NCBI GenBank assembly: GCA_018607545.1 | Contig: JABBBF010000002.1 | Span: forward strand, 1 to 5,397 | Length of the DNA: 5,397 nt | Direction of reading: 5' to 3' | From: SAR92 clade bacterium | GTDB lineage: Bacteria > Pseudomonadota > Gammaproteobacteria > Pseudomonadales > Porticoccaceae | In this document: positions 1 through 5,397 of the stretch, piece after piece | How the letters are laid out: the number at the start of each line of letters is the position of its first letter | How positions within the stretch are numbered: position 1 is the first letter of the stretch | The notes under the pieces: model-generated | Database searches by the model: none | What the model was told of the DNA's origin: nothing | What the model saw: the letters and a program-made list of their open reading frames with translations, nothing else | Made by a program: the position numbers and the translations under genes

Positions 1-1
1 G

Positions 2-490
2 GATGGTTTCCGCTCAAATGTCGCTATTGTTATAGGTGATGGCAATGGCAGATTATTTTGGGCAAAAAGACTTGGGCAGACGGCCTGGCAATTCCCTCAG
101 GGCGGTATTGATCGTGGTGAGACGGTTGAAGATGCACTCTATCGTGAGCTCTATGAAGAGGTAGGTCTCGAGTCTGGCGACGTCAAAATTATTCAGCGTT
201 CAAAAAAATGGCTGAGATACCATATACCCCAGCAGATGCAGCGCAAGCACTCCAAGCCCCTCTGTATAGGTCAAAAGCAGCGCTGGTTTTACTTACAGAT
301 GACCTGTGATCCCGACAAAGTTCGTTTTGATACCAGCGGAACCCCCGAGTTTGATGATTGGCAGTGGGTGAATTACTGGTACCCGGTGAACTCTGTTATC
401 TCTTTTAAACGAACCGTTTATCGCAATGCCCTGCAAGAGTTCTCTGCGGCAAATGCCCGCCTGCAAACTCTTCAACAAAAGGTCGGTTAG
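2..490 (+). CDS. rppH: RNA pyrophosphohydrolase RppH (Nudix hydrolase), 5'-truncated by window edge
   Basis: RppH removes pyrophosphate from the 5' triphosphate end of mRNAs (or of diphosphorylated RNA), giving 5'-monophosphate RNA that RNase E attacks more readily; it acts in the cytoplasm. The frame is open from base 2 and gives 162 residues. The first visible residues, DGF, align with residue 5 onward of the E. coli protein, so only about four residues and the start codon lie outside the window. The Nudix box (Gx5Ex7REUxEExGU) is complete at visible residues 34-56 (bases 101-169), with the metal-binding RELYEEVGL. The later glutamate in TPEFDDW (visible residue 116) matches E. coli Glu120. 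Other family hallmarks seen are WQFPQGG, KPLCIGQKQRWF and YWYPV. The C-terminus is about ten residues shorter than in E. coli, which is common. ptsP follows after two bases. Identification is secure; the start and promoter cannot be seen. Confidence 0.96.
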   Translation, partial: DGFRSNVAIVIGDGNGRLFWAKRLGQTAWQFPQGGIDRGETVEDALYRELYEEVGLESGDVKIIQRSKKWLRYHIPQQMQRKHSKPLCIGQKQRWFYLQMTCDPDKVRFDTSGTPEFDDWQWVNYWYPVNSVISFKRTVYRNALQEFSAANARLQTLQQKVG

Positions 491-492
491 TC

Positions 493-2778
493 ATGTTGGC
501 GTCATTGCGCAATATAGTGCAGGAGGTCAACAGCGCCCGCAGTCTCGGGCAGGTGCTGAGCATTATCGTCAAGGAAGTGCGCTCGGCAATGCAGGCTGGT
601 GTCTGCTCCGTCTATCTATTTGATGAGTCTGACCAGCGCTATGTTCTTATGGCCAGTGAAGGTCTGCGCAGTGAGTCGATTGGCAAGGTGCGACTGGCGA
701 TGCGCGAAGGTCTGGTCGGGCTGGTTGCCGCCAGGGAAGAGCCGCTCAATCTTGAGAACGCTGACAAACATCCCAATTTTGCCTATTTTGAAGAGACCGG
801 CGAAAGTCCCTATCACTCTTTTCTCGGTGTACCGATTATTCACCACCGCAAGGTGTTGGGGGTTTTGGTTTTACAGCAGGAAACCCTGCGCAAATTTGGT
901 GACGAGGAAGAGGCCTTTGTTGTTACCGTCTGCGCCCAGCTATCTGGAGCCATAGCTCATGCCGAGGCGACAGGCGCATTGCGAAAGTTGGCCTCAGCGG
1001 GCCGCGGCAAAAGTCGCGAGGCCCTGTTTCGCGGTATTCCCAGCTCACCGGGGGTCGGTATCGGCCGCGTGGTGCTGGTTTCAGACACGGCAGATCTGGC
1101 TTCTGTGCCGGAGCGTTTTGCCGAAGACTCCGCCGCTGAAATCGAAATTTTTCGTACCGCGCTAAAGTCGGCTAAAGAGGATATGCGCAATTTGGGCGAG
1201 GGCTTGGAGAGCAAGCTCAGCTCTGAAGAGATGGCGCTGTTTGAAGTCTATATTCGCATGCTCGATGATCGCTCGCTGGGTGGTGAAGTGATCGCCGCGA
1301 TTATTGCTGGGCAAGCAGCTCAGAGTGCCTGGAGCTCGGTTATTCTCAAGCATGTACGCACCTTCCAGAAAATGGATGACCCCTATCTGCGCGAGAGGGC
1401 AGCGGATGTTAATGATCTGGGTAAGCGCGTGTTGGGTTACCTGCAGCGCAATGAGAAAAAATCCCAGTCCCTGCCGCGACGAATAATTTTAGTGGGTGAA
1501 GATCTCTCCGCATCGGCACTGGCGGATATTCCAGTCAATCAGCTGGTGGGGATTGTCTCTGTTAAAGGTTCGAGCAATTCCCATATGGCAATTGTTGGGA
1601 GGGCGCTGGGCGTGCCCACAGTCATGGGTGCGGTAGATCTTCCCTGGGCTGAGCTGGAAGGTCATGAATTAATTATTGACGGCTTTAGTGGCGACGTTAT
1701 CAGTCGTGCCAGCCGCAGTTTGAGACGCTTGTATGTGCAGCGTCAGCGCGAAGAAAAGCAGCTTGCCAAAGATTTGGAAAAGCTTCGCGATATTCCCTGC
1801 GTCACCCCGGATGGGGTGACCCTGTCGCTGTGGATGAATACCGGCCTGCGTCAGGATATTGCCATATCCCTAAAAAGCAGTGCTGAGGGAGTTGGCCTGT
1901 ACCGTACGGAAATACCATTTCTAATGCGCTCCAGTTTCCCCACTGAAGATGAGCAGACGGTAATCTATCGCGAACAGCTGCAGGCTTTTGCGCCTCAACC
2001 GGTGACTATGCGCACCCTGGATATTGGCGGCGATAAAGATCTCCCCTACTTCCCCATCGAAGAGGAAAATCCGTTTCTGGGTTGGCGCGGAATTCGTATC
2101 TCTCTCGATCACCCGGAGATTTTCCTCGCCCAGATTCGCGCGATGTTGCGCGCCAGTGAAGGGCTGAATAATTTGCGCATTATGTTGCCGATGATCAGCA
2201 GCGTGCCTGAGCTGGATCGCGCCCTTGAGCTGATTGATCGCGCCTATGATGAATTGTTGCAGGAGGAGGGTTACAGTATTCAGCGGCCTGAGGTTGGTGC
2301 CATGATCGAAGTTCCAGCGGCGGTCTATCAGGTGAAAGAGTTGGGCCGGCGGGTGAACTTTCTCTCCGTGGGTACCAATGACCTGACCCAGTATCTGCTC
2401 GCGGTGGATCGCAACAACCCGCGCGTGGCGAATCTCTATCACACGCTGCATCCCTCAGTATTACGCGCGCTAAAAATAATTCATGAGCAAGCGACTTCAG
2501 TTAACTGCCAGATCAGTGTCTGTGGTGAGGTTGCCGGTGATCCCCTCGGTGCAGTGGTGCTGCTCGGTCTCGGCTATGAAAATCTGTCGATGAGCGCCAA
2601 TGGCCTGCTGAAAGTGAAATCTATGCTAAATCAGGTATCCAGGACTGAAGCGCGGTCACTGGCCAAGCGCGCCCTGCGTATGTCAGATGCCGCTTCCGTA
2701 TCGGTATTTTTATCCGATGCGCTCAATCGGCCAGAGCTCTCAAAACTCTATCGACCGGTTCTGGTCGAGAAGCCCTAG
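493..2778 (+). CDS. ptsP: Phosphoenolpyruvate-protein phosphotransferase PtsP (enzyme I-Ntr)
   Basis: Enzyme I of the nitrogen PTS takes phosphate from PEP onto a histidine and passes it to NPr (PtsO), then EIIA-Ntr (PtsN). This cytoplasmic relay is regulatory rather than sugar-transporting. The 761 residues compare with 748 in E. coli. Domains in order: a GAF sensor domain (about 16-160), the PEP-utiliser N-terminal helical region starting near FRGIPSSPGVGIG (179 on), the swivelling phosphohistidine domain (about 335-410) with His364 in NSHMAIVGRALG, and the PEP-binding TIM barrel (about 437-735). The barrel shows GVGLYRTE (466-473), DIGGDK (510-515), NPFLGWRGIR (526-535), SVGTNDLTQY (625-634) and the catalytic cysteine in CGEVAGD (677-683). 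The start is chosen because MLASLRNIVQEV aligns with the E. coli N-terminus (MLTRLREIVEKV); AAAAGG at 477-482 lies ten bases upstream. In E. coli the GAF domain senses glutamine and 2-oxoglutarate; the same role here is inferred. No clear terminator follows the stop. NPr and EIIA-Ntr are not in the window. Confidence 0.97.
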   Translation: MLASLRNIVQEVNSARSLGQVLSIIVKEVRSAMQAGVCSVYLFDESDQRYVLMASEGLRSESIGKVRLAMREGLVGLVAAREEPLNLENADKHPNFAYFEETGESPYHSFLGVPIIHHRKVLGVLVLQQETLRKFGDEEEAFVVTVCAQLSGAIAHAEATGALRKLASAGRGKSREALFRGIPSSPGVGIGRVVLVSDTADLASVPERFAEDSAAEIEIFRTALKSAKEDMRNLGEGLESKLSSEEMALFEVYIRMLDDRSLGGEVIAAIIAGQAAQSAWSSVILKHVRTFQKMDDPYLRERAADVNDLGKRVLGYLQRNEKKSQSLPRRIILVGEDLSASALADIPVNQLVGIVSVKGSSNSHMAIVGRALGVPTVMGAVDLPWAELEGHELIIDGFSGDVISRASRSLRRLYVQRQREEKQLAKDLEKLRDIPCVTPDGVTLSLWMNTGLRQDIAISLKSSAEGVGLYRTEIPFLMRSSFPTEDEQTVIYREQLQAFAPQPVTMRTLDIGGDKDLPYFPIEEENPFLGWRGIRISLDHPEIFLAQIRAMLRASEGLNNLRIMLPMISSVPELDRALELIDRAYDELLQEEGYSIQRPEVGAMIEVPAAVYQVKELGRRVNFLSVGTNDLTQYLLAVDRNNPRVANLYHTLHPSVLRALKIIHEQATSVNCQISVCGEVAGDPLGAVVLLGLGYENLSMSANGLLKVKSMLNQVSRTEARSLAKRALRMSDAASVSVFLSDALNRPELSKLYRPVLVEKP

Positions 2779-2904
2779 TCTCTAGATGCAGGCTCGAGTT
2801 ACAGCTTGAAGGCTAATTTATATTGATAATATTCGCCTGACTGCGTAGCCGATAGATACATAAAAAGCTATGATCTGCACAGAATAAAATTCTCGGGAAT
2901 ACAG

Positions 2905-3747
2905 ATGTTAAGCTATCCAACTATCGATCCTGTCGCACTCTCAGTGGGGCCCTTTAGCGTAGGCGATACTGTCCTTGGACCTCTGCAGGTTCACTGGTAT
3001 GGAATTATGTATCTGCTGGGCTTTGCGCTGGCCTGGATGTTGGCTGTGCGCAACAGCCAGCGACCCTGGTCGCCGATCAAAAAAGCCCAGGTTGAAGATG
3101 TGATTGTCTATGGCGCCTGGGGGGTTATTCTCGGAGGCCGCTTTGGCTATATGTTTTTTTACGGCGCCGACAAATGGCTCGCTGATCCCGGTATGATCCT
3201 GCGTATCTGGGAGGGCGGTATGTCTTTCCACGGTGGTCTGATTGGTGTCGCCCTGGCGATGATGATCTACTCGCGCAAACACCATGTGCCTTTTTTAGGG
3301 CTTGCCGATTTTGTTGTTCCGCTGGTTCCCGGTGGTCTGTTCTTTGGTCGCCTGGGCAATTTTATTGGCCAGGAGCTCTGGGGCCGTCCTACAGATTTTT
3401 CCTGGGGAATGATTTTTCCGGCCGATCCGGAACAGCTGACTCGCCATCCGTCGCAGCTCTACGAGGCCTTTCTGGAGGGGCTGGTACTGTTTTTTGTCAT
3501 CAACTGGTTTGCCAGAAAGCCGCGTCTGTTTGGTGAGATCTCTGGACTGTTTTTAATTCTCTACGGCCTGTTCCGATTCGCGGTTGAATTCGTTCGCCAG
3601 CCAGATCCTCAATTCACTAACCAATCCGCACTGTTTGAATGGCTGGGGTGGATGACCCGTGGGCAAACGCTTTGTATTCCAATGATCCTGGTTGGGTTGT
3701 GGATGATGCGCAACAGCTTGCGAATACTTATTGGCCGCAAGGCTTAA
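2905..3747 (+). CDS. lgt: Prolipoprotein diacylglyceryl transferase Lgt
   Basis: Lgt moves the diacylglyceryl group of phosphatidylglycerol onto the lipobox cysteine of prolipoproteins. This is the first step of lipoprotein maturation, in the inner membrane, before LspA and Lnt. The 280-residue protein is strongly hydrophobic with several membrane segments, as expected for this seven-helix family. Conserved points, with E. coli equivalents: Tyr32 in HWYG (Y26), His109 in GGMSFHGGLIG (H103), Arg149 and Asn152 in GRLGNF (R143, N146), Glu157 (E151), Gly160 (G154), Tyr220, Arg224 and Glu228 in YGLFRFAVEF (Y235, R239, E243). Two oddities: position 155 is Gly where the family signature normally has Asn, and a ten-residue expansion precedes HWYG. 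The ATG is preceded by GGGA at 2895-2898, and MLSYPTIDPVALSVGP fits the E. coli N-terminus. The 126-base gap upstream is AT-rich and could hold a promoter, but the best boxes (CTGACT 2837-2842, CATAAA 2859-2864) are weak. The stop codon lies between two copies of a 16-base repeat. Confidence 0.97.
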   Translation: MLSYPTIDPVALSVGPFSVGDTVLGPLQVHWYGIMYLLGFALAWMLAVRNSQRPWSPIKKAQVEDVIVYGAWGVILGGRFGYMFFYGADKWLADPGMILRIWEGGMSFHGGLIGVALAMMIYSRKHHVPFLGLADFVVPLVPGGLFFGRLGNFIGQELWGRPTDFSWGMIFPADPEQLTRHPSQLYEAFLEGLVLFFVINWFARKPRLFGEISGLFLILYGLFRFAVEFVRQPDPQFTNQSALFEWLGWMTRGQTLCIPMILVGLWMMRNSLRILIGRKA

Positions 3748-3763
3748 TATTGGCCGCAAGGCT
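3729..3763 (+). repeat. 16-bp direct repeat, 19-bp period, flanking the lgt stop codon
   Basis: TATTGGCCGCAAGGCT occurs at 3729-3744 and again, without mismatch, at 3748-3763; the three bases between are the lgt TAA. The first copy encodes the end of Lgt (IGRKA), the second is untranslated. The flanks do not match, so the perfect identity stops at 16 bases. A recent tandem duplication by replication slippage is the simplest reading (inference). Each copy can fold into a short stem closed by a GCAA tetraloop. Confidence 0.85.
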
Positions 3764-3773
3764 GTTTGTCGGC
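3753..3773 (+). other. Possible RNA hairpin in the thyA leader
   Basis: GCCGCAA (3753-3759) can pair with TTG-T-CGGC (3766-3773, one bulged T at 3769) around a six-base loop, ending ten bases before the thyA Shine-Dalgarno sequence. It competes with the smaller GCAA-tetraloop stem formed by the second repeat copy (CC/GG around GCAA at 3754-3761). No T-run follows, so it is not a convincing terminator. It may only reflect the GC-rich repeat; a role in lgt 3'-end stability or thyA expression is speculation. Confidence 0.3.
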
Positions 3774-3797
3774 TCAGGGCTATAGAAGGTTTATTAA

Positions 3798-4703
3798 ATG
3801 AAGCAGTATTTAGATTTAGTAAGGCATATTCGCGATCATGGCGTAAAGAAAGAAGATCGCACCGGCACTGGTACCACAAGTATTTTTGGCTATCAGATGC
3901 GTTTTGATTTAAGCCAAGGGTTCCCGCTGGTGACCAGTAAAAAAGTCCACCTTAAATCTATCCTCCATGAACTGCTGTGGTTTATCCGCGGTGATACCAA
4001 TATCCGCTACCTGGTGGAGAATGGTGTCGGCATATGGAACGACTGGCCCTATCAGAGCTGGCTGCGCAAAATTGGGGAAGAACATCTCTACCCGATGTAT
4101 TCGCCGGAGTGGAAAGAGAAGAAGAAAGAATTTATCCAGCGTATAAAAGACGATGCAGCCTTTGCTGAAGAACACGGCGATCTCGGCCCGGTCTACGGCC
4201 ACCAGTGGCGAAACTTTGAAGGCGTAGATCAACTGGCCCAACTGGTTGAAGATATTAAATCTAACCCCGACTCCAGACGTCTTATTGTCTCAGCGTGGAA
4301 TCCCAAGGATATCCCGGTGATGGTTAAATCCGGGTTGCCGCCCTGCCACAGTCTGTTCCAGTTTTATGTCACGGAGGGCCGTCTCTCCTGCCAGCTCTAC
4401 CAGCGCAGTGCCGATGTCTTCCTCGGCGTGCCGTTTAATATTGCCTCCTACGCTATATTGACCCTGATGATTGCCCAGGTGACCGGCTTGAAACCCGGCG
4501 ACTTTGTCCACACCTTTGGTGATGCTCACTTATATAGCAACCATATGGATCAGGTTGAAGAGCAGCTCTCGCGAACCACCTTCCCGCTGCCGACCCTGAA
4601 GATAAACCCTGAGGTTGATAACCTGTTTGATTTTGTCTACGAAGACTTTGAGCTGCTCGACTACCAGTCCCACGGCCCGATCTCTGCACCGGTGGCTGTC
4701 TAA
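3798..4703 (+). CDS. thyA: Thymidylate synthase ThyA, insertion-containing form
   Basis: ThyA methylates dUMP to dTMP with 5,10-methylenetetrahydrofolate, which leaves as dihydrofolate; it is a cytoplasmic homodimer. The 301 residues exceed the 264 of E. coli mainly because of a 39-residue insertion in the small domain (residues 84-126 replace four in E. coli), recalling the longer Lactobacillus casei-type enzymes. Catalytic and ligand residues are present: Arg21 in DRTGTGT, Trp80, Tyr133 in GPVYG, the dimer-donated phosphate-binding Arg160-Arg161 in [11 protein letters not shown], nucleophile Cys183 in LPPCH, Arg203, Asp206 and Asn214 in [12 protein letters not shown], and HLYSNHMDQ. The C-terminus APVAV ends in Val, as the mobile C-terminal residue of this family is hydrophobic. 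There is also a three-residue expansion just before the catalytic loop (VKSGLPPC). AGAAGG at 3784-3789 is a good ribosome binding site, eight bases from the ATG, and MKQYLDLV matches the E. coli start. The stop overlaps folA. Confidence 0.98.
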   Translation: MKQYLDLVRHIRDHGVKKEDRTGTGTTSIFGYQMRFDLSQGFPLVTSKKVHLKSILHELLWFIRGDTNIRYLVENGVGIWNDWPYQSWLRKIGEEHLYPMYSPEWKEKKKEFIQRIKDDAAFAEEHGDLGPVYGHQWRNFEGVDQLAQLVEDIKSNPDSRRLIVSAWNPKDIPVMVKSGLPPCHSLFQFYVTEGRLSCQLYQRSADVFLGVPFNIASYAILTLMIAQVTGLKPGDFVHTFGDAHLYSNHMDQVEEQLSRTTFPLPTLKINPEVDNLFDFVYEDFELLDYQSHGPISAPVAV

Positions 4704-4705
4704 TG
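4691..4705 (+). promoter_or_regulatory. thyA stop / folA start overlap with in-gene Shine-Dalgarno
   Basis: The thyA TAA (4701-4703) shares its last A with the folA ATG (4703-4705). The only Shine-Dalgarno-like stretch for folA is GGTGG at 4691-4695, inside the thyA coding end and rather weak. This arrangement is typical of translational coupling by terminating ribosomes that reinitiate; coupling itself is inferred. Confidence 0.55.
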
Positions 4706-5206
4706 AAAATTTCCCTAATTGTCGCAGTGAGTCGCAATGGCGTGATTGGTATTGATAACCAGCTGCCCTGGCATCTCCCAGAAGATCTTAAATATTTTAA
4801 ATCGGTAACCATGGGCAAACCGATCATAATGGGTCGCAAGACTTTTGATTCAATTGGCCGACCCCTGCCTGGCCGCACCAATATAGTTATCACCAGAGAC
4901 ACTAGCTGGCAGGCGGACGGCGTTGAAGTGGCGCAGTCTCTGGTGCAGGCCATGACCCTTGGGAAGTTAGCCTGCGCTAGCGGGGATGTCGATGAAGCTA
5001 TGGTTATTGGTGGCGAGCAGATCTACCGCATGACATTGCCTGTGGCCGATCGTCTGTACCTGACCGAGGTGCAGGCCGAGGTGGAGGGCGATGCCTTTTT
5101 CCCGGCGTTCGATGCCAGTGATTGGCATCAGGTCAGCGAGCAGTTGCCAGAAGTTACAGATACCCACCCCTACAGATTTGTTGTTCTCGAAAGAGTAAAA
5201 AAATAG
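4703..5206 (+). CDS. folA: Dihydrofolate reductase FolA (type I, chromosomal)
   Basis: FolA reduces dihydrofolate to tetrahydrofolate with NADPH, restoring the folate that ThyA oxidises; it is the target of trimethoprim. The 167 residues are eight more than E. coli FolA. Landmarks: N-terminal strand ISLIVAVSRNGVIG, LPWHLPEDL with catalytic Asp28 (E. coli D27), GRKT (44-47) for NADPH binding, IGRPLPGR with Arg58 (E. coli R57, binds the folate glutamate), VIGG (101-104), Tyr108 and LYLTEV with Thr121 (E. coli T113). The extra residues fall mostly in the loop at about 84-94, before the VIGG strand. Position 105 is Glu after the Gly-Gly pair, where E. coli has Gly. The protein looks like an ordinary chromosomal enzyme, not a plasmid-borne resistance dfr. 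The ATG is set by the one-base overlap with thyA and the alignment [17 protein letters not shown]. Confidence 0.97.
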   Translation: MKISLIVAVSRNGVIGIDNQLPWHLPEDLKYFKSVTMGKPIIMGRKTFDSIGRPLPGRTNIVITRDTSWQADGVEVAQSLVQAMTLGKLACASGDVDEAMVIGGEQIYRMTLPVADRLYLTEVQAEVEGDAFFPAFDASDWHQVSEQLPEVTDTHPYRFVVLERVKK

Positions 5207-5225
5207 TTGTTACATTAGGTAACAA
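5197..5225 (-). terminator. Possible weak intrinsic terminator for leftward transcription
   Basis: TTGTTAC (5207-5213) and GTAACAA (5219-5225) form a perfect seven-base inverted repeat around the loop ATTAG, starting right after the folA stop. Read rightward, no T-run follows. Read leftward, the stem is followed after three bases by seven Ts (the A-run 5197-5203). That is terminator shape for a convergent gene. The stem is AT-rich with only two G-C pairs, and the A-run also encodes the two final lysines of FolA, so it may be coincidental; it could instead be an operator-like palindrome. Confidence 0.3.
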
Positions 5226-5397
5226 AGGCCATGATTCGTTTTGTCATCTATTACTTATTTAGGCTGTCAAATTGATTCTTGAACAACAGACTGTTACAAA
5301 GGTGGCCGAAAAATAATTTGTCAGGATTTGGAGGGGTGCTTTAGTTCCAACTCTGACATCGAAAGATCATCAATCCGATAGACCCAAGTTGAGGGAA
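5207..5397. other. Non-coding or unassigned sequence after folA
   Basis: This AT-richer stretch contains no gene I can support. It holds the inverted repeat next to the folA stop, a near-repeat (GTAACAAAGG at 5219-5228, GTTACAAAGG at 5293-5302), an 11-base palindrome AACAGACTGTT (5285-5295), and a weak sigma70-like pair TTGATT (5272-5277) and TACAAA (5295-5300) with 17 bases between. GGAGG at 5330-5334 resembles a ribosome binding site, but the GTG behind it meets TAG two codons later. A leftward frame is open from the window edge to a TGA at 5323-5321 (24 residues), too short to call a gene. Confidence 0.5.

Noticed and set aside
1921..2451. Leftward open frame of 176 codons inside ptsP
   Set aside because: It lies wholly antisense to the TIM-barrel part of ptsP, which contains all expected motifs; the translation shows no recognisable domain and has no upstream ribosome binding site I could identify. 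It is a by-product of the codon use of ptsP.
2771..2794. Terminator after ptsP from AGCC (2771-2774) and GGCT (2791-2794)
   Set aside because: The stem is only four pairs with a long loop and no T-run follows; read-through into lgt remains possible.
2823..2874. Promoter in the ptsP-lgt gap built from TTGATA (2823-2828) or TATGAT (2869-2874)
   Set aside because: Each box looks good alone, but neither has a credible partner at 16-18 bases (TAGCCG is what sits at a 17-base spacing in both cases), so I did not call a promoter.
4453..4953. Leftward open frame of 166 codons across the thyA-folA junction
   Set aside because: It is antisense to two secure genes, rich in Arg, Ser and Gln as out-of-frame translations are, and resembles no family I know.
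4703..5206. Mobile trimethoprim-resistance dfr gene
   Set aside because: The protein is closest in motif pattern to chromosomal FolA, sits in an overlapping operon with thyA, and no integron site, recombination site or insertion sequence is present.
5231..5275. Fourteen-residue hydrophobic ORF (MIRFVIYYLFRLSN) after folA
   Set aside because: AAAGG lies only two bases before the ATG, too close for efficient initiation, and the frame is too short to distinguish from chance.
5330..5343. GGAGG followed by GTG as a gene start
   Set aside because: The GTG frame meets TAG after two codons, and the Shine-Dalgarno-like sequence directly abuts the GTG.

Overview
The window holds a compact, co-oriented block of conserved housekeeping genes: the 3' part of rppH, then ptsP, lgt, thyA and folA, all on the + strand. 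It ends in about 190 bases with no gene I can support. The order rppH-ptsP-lgt-thyA is the one found in enterobacteria and many other gammaproteobacteria, and the encoded proteins resemble their gammaproteobacterial counterparts throughout. I infer a gammaproteobacterium of intermediate GC. Having folA directly behind thyA, together with an insertion-type ThyA, points away from Enterobacterales and perhaps to a marine or Cellvibrio-like lineage. I cannot fix the genus from the sequence.

Layout. Bases 2-490 encode RppH, the Nudix RNA pyrophosphohydrolase, lacking about four N-terminal residues because the window begins inside the gene. Only two bases later ptsP (493-2778) begins; it encodes the GAF-containing enzyme I of the nitrogen phosphotransferase system, so the two are almost certainly cotranscribed. 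A 126-base gap, the largest between genes here, precedes lgt (2905-3747), the prolipoprotein diacylglyceryl transferase. A 50-base gap then contains half of a 16-base direct repeat that straddles the lgt stop, plus a hairpin in the thyA leader. thyA (3798-4703) and folA (4703-5206) overlap by one base (TAATG).

How the genes work together. ThyA makes dTMP and oxidises methylene-tetrahydrofolate to dihydrofolate; FolA reduces that dihydrofolate back. The overlap therefore couples two enzymes of the same thymidylate cycle. RppH (mRNA 5'-end processing), PtsP (nitrogen/carbon signalling) and Lgt (lipoprotein maturation) share no pathway with them; their grouping is a conserved neighbourhood rather than a functional module.

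All five proteins keep the catalytic residues I could locate, and I see no frameshift, insertion sequence, tRNA, CRISPR array or phage gene. I did not find a new biological system. The points worth a second look are small: the repeat and hairpin at the lgt-thyA junction, an atypical residue in the Lgt signature, a 10-residue N-terminal expansion in Lgt, the 39-residue ThyA insertion, and palindromic/repeated motifs after folA that may include a terminator for a convergent gene beyond the window.
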